From contig NZ_JAQTIC010000006.1 in assembly GCF_029433445.1 (NCBI RefSeq), forward strand, positions 1 through 64,000: 64,000 nucleotides of DNA, in the 5' to 3' direction. The DNA is from Lactobacillus sp. ESL0701. Lineage in GTDB: Bacteria > Bacillota > Bacilli > Lactobacillales > Lactobacillaceae. The notes beneath the pieces were generated by a model. It was not told the origin of the DNA. It ran no database searches and worked only from the letters and a program-made list of their open reading frames with translations. A program made the position numbers and the translations under genes. Of the stretch, positions 1 through 7,255 are shown in pieces (position 1 is the stretch's first letter; every line of letters starts with the position of its first letter).

Positions 1-61
1 TCAAGAACTTTTTTCTGACCCGCTCCTGAAGAAGTTTTCAACTCCCTCAGCAGCGTTTATT

Positions 62-90
62 ATCTTACTAAACCTTCTTGCTCTTGTCAA
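62..90 (-). promoter_or_regulatory. Strong leftward promoter, stable-RNA type
   Basis: On the minus strand there is a perfect -35 TTGACA (85-90), a 17-base spacer and a -10 TAAGAT (62-67). Downstream the sequence runs to the window edge and ends in TTCTTGA, which could be the -35 of a second, tandem promoter. Tandem TTGACA promoters are typical of rRNA or tRNA operons in lactobacilli, so a stable-RNA operon may begin just beyond the left edge. That is inference; the transcribed gene is not in view. Apart from this promoter and the serS terminator, nothing is seen in bases 1-390. Confidence 0.6.
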
Positions 91-361
91 GCTCTTTTGC
101 TTAGTTTTTATTTTTGCGCTTGATTAAGCTAACCAGCTCTCTCAAGCGCAAGTAATACTTTACCCTCTTTAAGTTATTTCGTCAAGTCTAGCATTTTGTT
201 CGGCATTTGCTTAAAACTACCATCTAATTAGTTTAAGCTAATAGGTATTTTACAAATTTATCTGATTTTATTAAAGTTAATCATCAAAAATATTCGGAAT
301 CCAGCTATTTTCAGTCGAAAAACGGCATAAAATTAATTTCACTTTTTTCAAAATAACTAAA

Positions 362-385
362 AAAGAGGTCCAAATAGACCTCTTT
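362..385 (-). terminator. serS terminator
   Basis: A perfect 9-bp stem (AAAGAGGTC and its complement) with a 6-base loop lies directly after the serS stop codon and runs into a T-rich tail on the minus strand. Confidence 0.8.
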
Positions 386-390
386 AACGC

Positions 391-1698
391 TTAAATTAAG
401 CTTTGTTCTTTAGTGATTTTTGTCATTCCGTTCATATATGGCACTAATGCTTCAGGAACTGTCACTGTGCCATCTTCATTTTGGTAATTTTCCAAAATAG
501 CGGCAACTGTTCGACCAACAGCTAGACCAGAACCATTCAACGTATGTGCTAAATGCAATTTGCCATCTTCCCCGCGGTAACGAATTTGTGCCCGCCGCGC
601 TTGGAAATCAGTACAGTTAGAACAAGAAGAAATTTCACGGTACTTATCTTGTGCCGGCATCCAGACTTCCAAATCGTAAGTCTTAGCACTGGTAAAACTA
701 GCATCCCCAGTTGACAATGCTACAACGTGATACGGCAAGTTTAATTTTTGCAATAGGTGTTCAGCATTTGCTGTCAACTTGTCCAATTCATGCCATGATT
801 CTTCTGGCTTACATACCTTGACCATTTCAACTTTTCTAAATTCGTGCATTCTAATTAAGCCGCGCGTATCACGACCAGCAGAACCAGCCTCACTTCTGAA
901 AGCTGGAGAAAGTGCGGTGACGTTAATTGGCAATCTGTCCTCGTGGATAATTTCATCACGGAAATAATTAACTAGTGGCACTTCGGCAGTTGGGATTAAA
1001 GTTAAATCAAGTGCCTTATCTGGATCATCATTGTCCACAATTGTATAAACATCCTCGTGGAATTTCGGGAATTGACCAGTTCCTTGCATTGATTCATCAT
1101 TTACCAAATATGGTGGAATAATTTCCGTGTAACCAGCCTTAGTGTTTTCATCTAAGAAAAAGTTAAACACGGCCCGTTCCAAAAGCGCACCGGCACCTTT
1201 ATAGTAGACAAAACGCGCACCAGAAACCTTAGCACCGCGATCCCAGTCTAAAATATCCAAGTCTGTTCCCAAATCCCAGTGAGCTTTAGGTTCAAAGTCT
1301 AATTTTGTTGGTTCACTCCACTTGCGGACCTCTTGGTTGTAACTTTCATCAGGACCAACTGGATCAGAATCATCAGGGAAGTTTGGCAAGCGCAATAAAA
1401 TATAGTTTTGCTTAGCGGTTAACTCATTAACCTTATTATCTAAATTCTTAATTTCGCTGCCGACTTCACGCATTTCTGCAATCGCACTTGCGGCATCTTC
1501 CTTATTACGCTTAGCTTCAGCGATTTTTTTAGAAACATCGTTACGCTTAGCCTTCAATTGTTCACTTTGATTTAGGCTTTCACGACGTTCTTGGTCAATC
1601 TTAATCAACTCGTCTAGTTGCTCTGGCTTAATTCCACGCGTAGCCAGCTTGTCCTTTGCCCAATCGAGATTCTCACGAATCACCTTAATATCTAGCAT
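391..1698 (-). CDS. serS: Seryl-tRNA synthetase
   Basis: Charges tRNA-Ser with serine in the cytoplasm (class II aminoacyl-tRNA synthetase). The 435-residue length is normal. The N-terminal third, about residues 25-105, is a charged heptad-rich coiled coil of the tRNA-binding arm. The class II core follows, with motif 2 ([15 protein letters not shown]) and motif 3 ([16 protein letters not shown]) intact. The ATG is preceded by GGAGG with a 6-base gap. It is a single-gene unit: a T-box leader lies upstream and a terminator hairpin directly downstream, so expression should follow the charging state of tRNA-Ser. Identification is secure. Confidence 0.97.
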   Translation of the reverse strand: MLDIKVIRENLDWAKDKLATRGIKPEQLDELIKIDQERRESLNQSEQLKAKRNDVSKKIAEAKRNKEDAASAIAEMREVGSEIKNLDNKVNELTAKQNYILLRLPNFPDDSDPVGPDESYNQEVRKWSEPTKLDFEPKAHWDLGTDLDILDWDRGAKVSGARFVYYKGAGALLERAVFNFFLDENTKAGYTEIIPPYLVNDESMQGTGQFPKFHEDVYTIVDNDDPDKALDLTLIPTAEVPLVNYFRDEIIHEDRLPINVTALSPAFRSEAGSAGRDTRGLIRMHEFRKVEMVKVCKPEESWHELDKLTANAEHLLQKLNLPYHVVALSTGDASFTSAKTYDLEVWMPAQDKYREISSCSNCTDFQARRAQIRYRGEDGKLHLAHTLNGSGLAVGRTVAAILENYQNEDGTVTVPEALVPYMNGMTKITKEQSLI

Positions 1699-1711
1699 TG
1701 TTTACCTCCAT

Positions 1712-1925
1712 AAAAAAGAGCCAACTCATCCCTACATTTTGGGACGAATTGGCTCATACATGGCTTCGCGGTACCACCCAGTTTCAGTTATTATCGAAAA
1801 TAACTGCACTTCATTATTTGGCGATAACGGTGCCGCAACCCGTGCAACTATTAATTACCCACATTAAAGAATCTGGAAACGACATTTATTCGCTCGCACC
1901 AACCGCGAATTCTCTGAAACAGTCT
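1712..1925 (-). promoter_or_regulatory. T-box riboswitch leader of serS
   Basis: The minus strand carries the T-box signature TGGGTGGTACCGCG (1767-1780). Near the 5' end is the stem I element TTGGTGCGAGCG. The terminator hairpin at 1718-1755 is followed by six T. The base of stem I (AGAGAAT with ATTCTTT) can pair. Just before its 3' side lies TCC at 1875-1877, a serine codon in the specifier position, which fits the downstream gene. Uncharged tRNA-Ser would stabilise the antiterminator and switch serS on. The specifier assignment is by position only. Confidence 0.9.
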
Positions 1926-2467
1926 TAAGATTCCGTGTTTGAATTCATTTTAAGCCATTCTTCCCTCACAAGCAAATAGTATTTTTCTTGATAGGAAAAA
2001 AGTTGGCTTATTTTACTTAAATCGACAGAATAGACATACCTAAAGCCCAAGTGCTGCAACAATTTTTGCGATTTTAGGTTGTTAACAAACGTTCCTGCCC
2101 AAATTTCGGTTTGGTCAAGCTGATTAAAAGCATAGGCAAAGATAAGCTGCAAGGCCTCAGTCATATAACCGCGACCAGAAAATGATTTATCTAATAGAAA
2201 ACCAACTTCTTTGGTCTGCAACAAATCGCGCTCATTCGTCCCACGCTCATATAGTTCAACCAGCCCAATTAACTGCTGCGTTTCTTTTAGACAAATTGCA
2301 AAACTATTATCACGCGCCGCATATTGGCTTGCTGCCTTTTCAGCCTGCGCCAAGTTTTGGTAGCGGCTAAAGCCTGCATATCTATAGTAGTAATCGTCTT
2401 GACCCCATCTTAAAATCGTCGGCGCATCAGTCAAATTAAAGGGGCGTAAATATATTTGGCTTACCAT
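1925..2467 (-). CDS. GNAT family N-acetyltransferase (RimJ/RimL type)
   Basis: A 180-residue acetyltransferase of the GNAT fold that moves an acetyl group from acetyl-CoA to an amine; the acceptor is unknown. The acetyl-CoA-binding motif A is visible around residues 90-110 (VGFLLDKSFSGRGYMTEAL), followed by the typical ending NLKSQKLLQHLGFRYV. The start codon shares one base with the stop of the upstream membrane-protein gene (TAATG), so the two are translationally coupled. Its 3' end contains the promoter of the serS leader. Ribosomal-protein or small-molecule acetylation are both possible. Confidence 0.85.
   Translation of the reverse strand: MVSQIYLRPFNLTDAPTILRWGQDDYYYRYAGFSRYQNLAQAEKAASQYAARDNSFAICLKETQQLIGLVELYERGTNERDLLQTKEVGFLLDKSFSGRGYMTEALQLIFAYAFNQLDQTEIWAGTFVNNLKSQKLLQHLGFRYVYSVDLSKISQLFSYQEKYYLLVREEWLKMNSNTES
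1947..1975 (-). promoter_or_regulatory. Promoter of the serS T-box transcript
   Basis: On the minus strand, TTGCTT (1970-1975), a 17-base spacer and TAAAAT (1947-1952) stand just upstream of the T-box 5' end. The promoter lies inside the last codons of the acetyltransferase gene. Motif match only. Confidence 0.5.
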
Positions 2468-3075
2468 TATTTACTGCCAACAAGTTTGAGCAACCAGTCC
2501 ATCCCAAACATTAAGGCGAAACTGTACGCCGCAATGGTCCACGGTTTACCCAAAATGATTATCCAAAAGTAGGTCCAGAATTTCATATCAGTTAAGCCCG
2601 CCAGCATACATAACACATCGTCTGGTGCCATCGGCGCCACAATACAAATTGCAAAAAACCAATTAAACTTACGCTGATTCTTCGTCCACTTCATATATTT
2701 ATTCAGCGTCTTTTCGGAAACAATATGCAAAATGAACGGCCGTCCATAATAACGCGCCAAAAAGAAATCAATGATTGAACCAATGCAAACGCCGATATAA
2801 TTATAGATAAAACCGGCAACTGGTCCAAAGAATACCACCCCACCGAGCAGTGAAACACCACCAGGAATAATTGGAAACACCACCTGTGTTGTCTGAATTA
2901 ACACAAATATAATTGGCCCAATAACTTTTTTATTGGCCAAATATGCGCGCATCTTCGCCTGACTAGTAAAGATTCCCAGACGATACCAATAGATACACAG
3001 TAAGATAATAATAATCCCGCTAACGACGGTCAAAATATTTATTAACCGGCGACTAGCCTTTGGTGACAAGTGCAT
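2467..3075 (-). CDS. VTT (TVP38/TMEM64, DedA-like) membrane protein
   Basis: Integral membrane protein of 202 residues with about five hydrophobic segments and the VTT/SNARE-associated core (GPVAGFIYNYIGVCIGSIIDFFLARYYG). Relatives are linked to lipid scrambling or membrane homeostasis, but the function here is unknown. I chose the ATG at 3073-3075 because GGAGGG stands 7 bases before it; the upstream in-frame ATG, 11 codons earlier, has no such site. It overlaps the acetyltransferase gene by one base, forming a two-gene operon. Confidence 0.85.
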   Translation of the reverse strand: MHLSPKASRRLINILTVVSGIIIILLCIYWYRLGIFTSQAKMRAYLANKKVIGPIIFVLIQTTQVVFPIIPGGVSLLGGVVFFGPVAGFIYNYIGVCIGSIIDFFLARYYGRPFILHIVSEKTLNKYMKWTKNQRKFNWFFAICIVAPMAPDDVLCMLAGLTDMKFWTYFWIIILGKPWTIAAYSFALMFGMDWLLKLVGSK

Positions 3076-3195
3076 AATAACCCTCCATGTTAAGGTTAAT
3101 TTTACCAAAATTTCACGACCGATGATTGCTTTTTAGGTTAATTCGGGATAATAATTAAAATAATTTAAAATTATCAATACTAAAAGGAGGTCAAA

Positions 3196-3624
3196 ATGGA
3201 TATCTGGAACAAATTATATAAAACTGCAGCCAAAGAATACCGTCCTAGCGACGTTTCACCCTTTGTTTACGCTCGCAGTGTTGTTTGCGCACTAGAAGCA
3301 GAAGATGGGCAAATATTTGTCGGCGTGTGCATTGAAAGCTGTTCAGGCGTCTTAAACTTATGCGCCGAACGTGTCGCCGCTTTAAACATGTATGTGGCAA
3401 CTGGTCAAACTCATATTAAGCGGATCATCGCTTTTCGCGACCGACCGCCTTATGGCGGCAATTCTGGTATGCCCTGCGGTGCCTGCCGGGAATTTCTAAT
3501 GCAATTAGACCCACGTAACAAGGAGACCGAATTTATGGTAGATTATTCAGCGCGGCAAACAATTACATTGGCCAAGCTAATTCCTAACTGGTGGGGAACA
3601 GAAACTTCAATATCACAAGATTAA
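3196..3624 (+). CDS. Cytidine deaminase-like protein
   Basis: A 142-residue zinc-dependent deaminase. The CAE motif (LCAERVAALN, residues 54-63) supplies one zinc ligand and the catalytic Glu, and PCGACREF supplies the two other Cys ligands, as in tetrameric cytidine deaminases. The usual N-terminal PYSxFxVGAA segment is changed to a YARSVVCALEAEDGQ-like stretch, so the substrate may not be cytidine; blasticidin-S-deaminase-like enzymes differ in a similar way. The start has a perfect AAAGGAGG site. It is monocistronic, divergent from the VTT gene, with an 87-bp gap between the ORFs' translated ends and no obvious operator. Confidence 0.8.
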   Translation: MDIWNKLYKTAAKEYRPSDVSPFVYARSVVCALEAEDGQIFVGVCIESCSGVLNLCAERVAALNMYVATGQTHIKRIIAFRDRPPYGGNSGMPCGACREFLMQLDPRNKETEFMVDYSARQTITLAKLIPNWWGTETSISQD

Positions 3625-3707
3625 TCACCAAATTCTTTTACCCAAAAGCACAAATTTATCTTAATATAGAAGAGACACTAAAAATAGTTATATTGGAGGT
3701 TTAATAT

Positions 3708-4487
3708 ATGGCTAAAATTAAGAATGACATTATTTATGATGAAGAACACAACTTGGCAGCTGATATTTACTTACCAGATGAAGCCTCAAAAACCACTAAA
3801 GTCCTAATCTTTTGGCACGGCGGCGGCTGGATTCGCGGAGACAAGGGTGACGTTAAGGACCTATGCCTTAAAATGACGCAGAAGGGCTTCACTGTCTTTG
3901 TGCCCAATTACCGCTTAGCACCAACCAATACTTTTCCAGCAGCACACGACGATACCGTCAAGTTCGTCGAATGGCTGCTTAATTCTGACTATACTGGAAC
4001 AGATACCAAGGGCATCACCCAAATCGGCGCTAGCTCCGGCGGCGTGATGGCCTTGTACATTGCTGGAAAGTATGGCTTCCCCACAGTCACTTGGTCAGCA
4101 CCAGTCAATTACTCCACTTGGATGAAAGAACACGAAAATACTAAACCCGCAATTGATGCTCGCGGCGAACTTGGCTTAACCGACCCTAAGGAAATTAATG
4201 ATGCCTTCTATAAGTACTTTGGTTTAGCTTATGCTGGATCAAATGATGCAGCTACTTTTGAGAAGCTTGATGCCAAATCTTACGATTACAGTAACTTAGG
4301 TCACTTATGGTTAATTAATTCCGCTGATGAATTATCCCCTTTGAAATACGTCTTAGATTTTATTCAAACTTTAGCTAAAGAAGACCGCGGCTCAGAACTT
4401 ACTGTTCTTCCGGGTCAAAAGCACGCAATGGCCTATGCCAATGAATACATTGATGCTTCACTTGCTTACTTAACACAAATGATGTAA
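3708..4487 (+). CDS. Alpha/beta hydrolase (esterase/lipase)
   Basis: Serine hydrolase of 259 residues in the hormone-sensitive-lipase / BD-FAE group. The oxyanion-hole motif HGGGW is at residues 37-41 and the nucleophile elbow GASSG at 107-111, with Ser109 as nucleophile. An Asp in SADELSPL and a His in GQKHAMAY near the C-terminus complete the triad. There is no signal peptide, so it is cytoplasmic. It probably cleaves short acyl esters; the substrate is not evident. The start has TTGGAGG 8 bases upstream, and a terminator follows the gene. Confidence 0.88.
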   Translation: MAKIKNDIIYDEEHNLAADIYLPDEASKTTKVLIFWHGGGWIRGDKGDVKDLCLKMTQKGFTVFVPNYRLAPTNTFPAAHDDTVKFVEWLLNSDYTGTDTKGITQIGASSGGVMALYIAGKYGFPTVTWSAPVNYSTWMKEHENTKPAIDARGELGLTDPKEINDAFYKYFGLAYAGSNDAATFEKLDAKSYDYSNLGHLWLINSADELSPLKYVLDFIQTLAKEDRGSELTVLPGQKHAMAYANEYIDASLAYLTQMM

Positions 4488-4505
4488 CTAACAAACTATT
4501 AAGGG

Positions 4506-4538
4506 ACCGGGAAAATCTTGATTTTTCGCGGTTTTTTT
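4506..4538 (+). terminator. Terminator after the esterase gene
   Basis: An imperfect stem (ACCGGGAAAATC against GATTTTTCGCGGT) with a 2-base loop and seven T lies 18 bases after the stop codon. Confidence 0.75.
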
Positions 4539-4588
4539 GTAAGCACATTAATTATTTGTAAAGGCCAGTTCGATCAATTCAAATAAAA

Positions 4589-4606
4589 TTGATAACGCTT
4601 TATAAT
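4589..4606 (+). promoter_or_regulatory. cre-like operator over a promoter -10
   Basis: TTGATAACGCTTTATA (4589-4604) fits 14 of 16 positions of the degenerate CcpA site WTGAAARCGYTTTCWW. It overlaps TATAAT (4601-4606), the likely -10 of the aldehyde dehydrogenase promoter. Binding there would block RNA polymerase, implying glucose repression. Motif match only. Confidence 0.5.
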
Positions 4607-4660
4607 ATATCTTGAAACATTTATTTTGTTTTAAGAATGATTTTAAAAAGAGGTAATAAT

Positions 4661-6037
4661 ATGGCTAAATATCAATCAGTCAACCCATACACTAATGAAA
4701 AGTTTGCCGAATATGACAACCCGACAGCTACCCAAATTGACGAAGCAATTAATCTTGCTCACTCGTTATACAAGAAGTGGCAATACGAAAGTCCTGAAAG
4801 TCGCGCCACGGTTTTGCACCAAGTTGCAGACAGCTTGCGTAAGCATGAAGATGAAATGGCTGAAATGATGACCCTTGAAATGGGTAAGATGCTCCACGAG
4901 TCAAAAGAAGAAGTCGAACTTTGTATTTCAATCTGTGAATACTACGCTGAAAAAGGTCCAGACATGCTGAAGCCGCAACCAGTTGAATCTAAGCTTGGTC
5001 ATGCTTATTACCTAAAGCAAGCCACTGGTGTTATTATGGCCTGTGAGCCGTGGAACTTCCCACTTTACCAAATTATCCGGGTCTTTGCTCCTAACTTTAT
5101 CGTTGGTAACCCTATGCTATTAAAGCATGCCCACAATGTTCCTGGTTCTGCTGCTTTAGCTGCCAAGATTGTTAAAGAAGGTGGCGCTCCTGAAGGCAGC
5201 TTCATCAACCTTTACCCAACTTATGACCAATTAGACAGTATTATTGCTGACCCACGAATTTCTGGTGTTGCTTTGACTGGTTCTGAACGCGGTGGTGCTT
5301 CAGTTGCCGCTAATGCCGGTAAAAACTTGAAGAAGTCAACCATGGAACTTGGTGGTAACGATCCATTCATCATTTTAGATGACGCTGATCCAGCTGTTTT
5401 AAAAGAAACTTTATGCAGAGCTAGAACTTATAACGGCGGTCAAGTATGTACCTCATCCAAGCGAATTATTGTTGTTAAATCCCGCTACGAAGAAGTTTTA
5501 CACGAATTAAAGAACGTCTTTTCTAACTTGAAGCCTGGCGATCCAATGGATGACGCAACTACCTTGCCGCCAATGAATTCAGCTGGTTCAAGAGATAAGT
5601 TAGTTAAGCAAGTTGAAGCAGCAGTTGACGCTGGTGCTAAAGTCTTCTACCAATATCCAGAAATCGAATCTGATGGTGCCTTCTTTAGACCAGTAATCCT
5701 AACTGACATTGACAAGAAGAACCCAGCATTTGATGAAGAAATGTTTGGTCCAGTTGCGATGGTTTACCAAGTTGAAGATGAAGACGAAGCTATTGCCTTA
5801 GCTAACGATTCAAGTTACGGTCTTGGCTCATCAATCATCAGTTCTGATATTGCCCACGCGCAAGAATTGGCTGCCCAAATTGAAAGTGGCATGACCGTAA
5901 TTAACGGTACTTGGATTACTTCCGGTGAATTACCATTCGGCGGCGTTAAGAATTCCGGTTACGGTCGCGAATTAAGTGACCTAGGCATGATGGCCTTTGT
6001 TAACGAACACCTCGTAATCGATGTTCCTCATAAGTAA
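4661..6037 (+). CDS. NAD(P)-dependent aldehyde dehydrogenase (succinate-semialdehyde type)
   Basis: Oxidises an aldehyde to the acid. The 459-residue length is normal for the GabD-like branch. The nucleophile Cys263 is in [10 protein letters not shown] and the general-base Glu229 in MELGGNDPF; the cofactor segment ACEPWNFP is also clear. The ATG at 4661 is preceded by AGAGG with a suitable gap; an upstream in-frame ATG, 8 codons earlier, lacks one. The gene stands alone between terminators, without GABA or transaminase genes, so succinate semialdehyde is a family name rather than an established substrate. A cre-like box suggests catabolite repression. Confidence 0.9.
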   Translation: MAKYQSVNPYTNEKFAEYDNPTATQIDEAINLAHSLYKKWQYESPESRATVLHQVADSLRKHEDEMAEMMTLEMGKMLHESKEEVELCISICEYYAEKGPDMLKPQPVESKLGHAYYLKQATGVIMACEPWNFPLYQIIRVFAPNFIVGNPMLLKHAHNVPGSAALAAKIVKEGGAPEGSFINLYPTYDQLDSIIADPRISGVALTGSERGGASVAANAGKNLKKSTMELGGNDPFIILDDADPAVLKETLCRARTYNGGQVCTSSKRIIVVKSRYEEVLHELKNVFSNLKPGDPMDDATTLPPMNSAGSRDKLVKQVEAAVDAGAKVFYQYPEIESDGAFFRPVILTDIDKKNPAFDEEMFGPVAMVYQVEDEDEAIALANDSSYGLGSSIISSDIAHAQELAAQIESGMTVINGTWITSGELPFGGVKNSGYGRELSDLGMMAFVNEHLVIDVPHK

Positions 6038-6051
6038 ATTTAATTAAAACC

Positions 6052-6082
6052 AAAAATGCTGGGCTTCATGCCCAGCATTTTT
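6052..6082. terminator. Bidirectional terminator
   Basis: A long perfect hairpin (AATGCTGGGC, loop TTCAT, complement) flanked by A and T runs lies between the convergent aldehyde dehydrogenase and zinc-ribbon genes and can serve both. Confidence 0.9.
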
Positions 6083-6092
6083 TCTGCCCTTT

Positions 6093-7112
6093 TTAAGAAT
6101 GTTTTCTAAATAAGTCAAAGCCTGCAAGCCCTGTTGTCATTAAGCTTGCCAAAATTAAAAAGTATGTTGAAGTCCCAATTGACACGGCATACAGCACTAA
6201 TTGACTGGTGAGACTATGCAGAATTCCGGTATTAGCTCTTGTACTGCTTGATAATCTAAAGACTAGATAAATTAAGAACGCAGTTTCTAATAATGAAAGG
6301 ATAAAGGTCAACCATTTACCTTTTTTCGTATTTTGCAATGCCTGATACATAATCATTATCGGAAAGATTATTAACAAGAGCCAAATTACACACAAGAGCA
6401 CACCTTGCAAGAGTGTCGAGCTTGAGGCAAATAATTGACCTGCTAAATTCAAGGCAACACGAGTTATCGACATCTTACCGGTGTAAGTAATGTCTGAAAC
6501 CGAGGCCCCAGACCCAGTAAACAAAACTATTAAACTAATTAAAGACGTCATTACCACTGACAGCTGAATATAATTAAAATGCTTTTTGACAGTGACTGTT
6601 TCTTCTTCAACTTCTTCTGTACTGTCTGACCTTGTTTTGGACCGGGACCGTACCTTTTGACTGTGATCCTCAACCTTATTAAACATATTTGAACCAAGCT
6701 GATTAACTTTTTCCGTTAATCGGCGGTCAACAGTATAGCGTTCGATCTCATTTTGCCGTGAACAAACAAAGTATAGCCAGAATAGCAGCAATAAAAAGCT
6801 CGTCCAGCCTAGTCCGCGCGAAAAGCTCATGATAATCAGCAGTATAACTCCCACTAAAAACACAATCATACTGTTAACTCGAATCCATTCCAACATTTTT
6901 TTAATCGTTGAATTTTGCTTATCAGGATAAAATTCCTGACGGTAAACTTCGCGACTGGCAATTTTCTTACCCATCTTTTCGTCTTCATACTTTACCTCCT
7001 CACGCCTATCTGTAAAGAACGTCTGCCGATATTTTTGCAAATTAAAGTGACAATTCGGGCACAGCTGATCGTCATCAGTGATTGCTTTGCCGCAGTTTGG
7101 ACAAGTAGTCAT
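6093..7112 (-). CDS. Zinc-ribbon membrane protein, function unknown
   Basis: A 339-residue protein with an N-terminal zinc ribbon (Cys4, Cys7, Cys18, Cys21; CPNC spaced by ten residues), a soluble linker, two membrane segments at about residues 75-118, a charged Ser/Arg/Glu-rich stretch at about 145-175, and about four more membrane segments to the C-terminus. The ribbon would face the cytoplasm. AAGGAG precedes the ATG. Such architectures are common in lactobacilli as uncharacterised proteins; I do not recognise a function. It shares a terminator with the convergent aldehyde dehydrogenase gene. Confidence 0.75.
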   Translation of the reverse strand: MTTCPNCGKAITDDDQLCPNCHFNLQKYRQTFFTDRREEVKYEDEKMGKKIASREVYRQEFYPDKQNSTIKKMLEWIRVNSMIVFLVGVILLIIMSFSRGLGWTSFLLLLFWLYFVCSRQNEIERYTVDRRLTEKVNQLGSNMFNKVEDHSQKVRSRSKTRSDSTEEVEEETVTVKKHFNYIQLSVVMTSLISLIVLFTGSGASVSDITYTGKMSITRVALNLAGQLFASSSTLLQGVLLCVIWLLLIIFPIMIMYQALQNTKKGKWLTFILSLLETAFLIYLVFRLSSSTRANTGILHSLTSQLVLYAVSIGTSTYFLILASLMTTGLAGFDLFRKHS

Positions 7113-7203
7113 AAACTACACTCCTTATTTTTAATAGTTACTTTTAAGTTAATAATAAAACAAAATTATTAGTTTACAACCAAAATTATTAGTTTTAGCC
7201 AAT

Positions 7204-7243
7204 AAAAAAAGATTGAACAGCTCAAAGTTGAGTTATTCAATCT
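7204..7243 (-). terminator. Terminator after the MMPL gene
   Basis: The minus strand folds GATTGAA(TAACTCAA)CT(TTGAGCTG)TTCAATC and then has seven T, directly after the exporter's stop codon. Confidence 0.85.
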
Positions 7244-7255
7244 TATTTTGATTAA

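Noticed and set aside
1649-1928. Two plus-strand open frames over the serS leader
   Set aside because: They run through the T-box leader on the opposite strand and lack starts with ribosome-binding sites.
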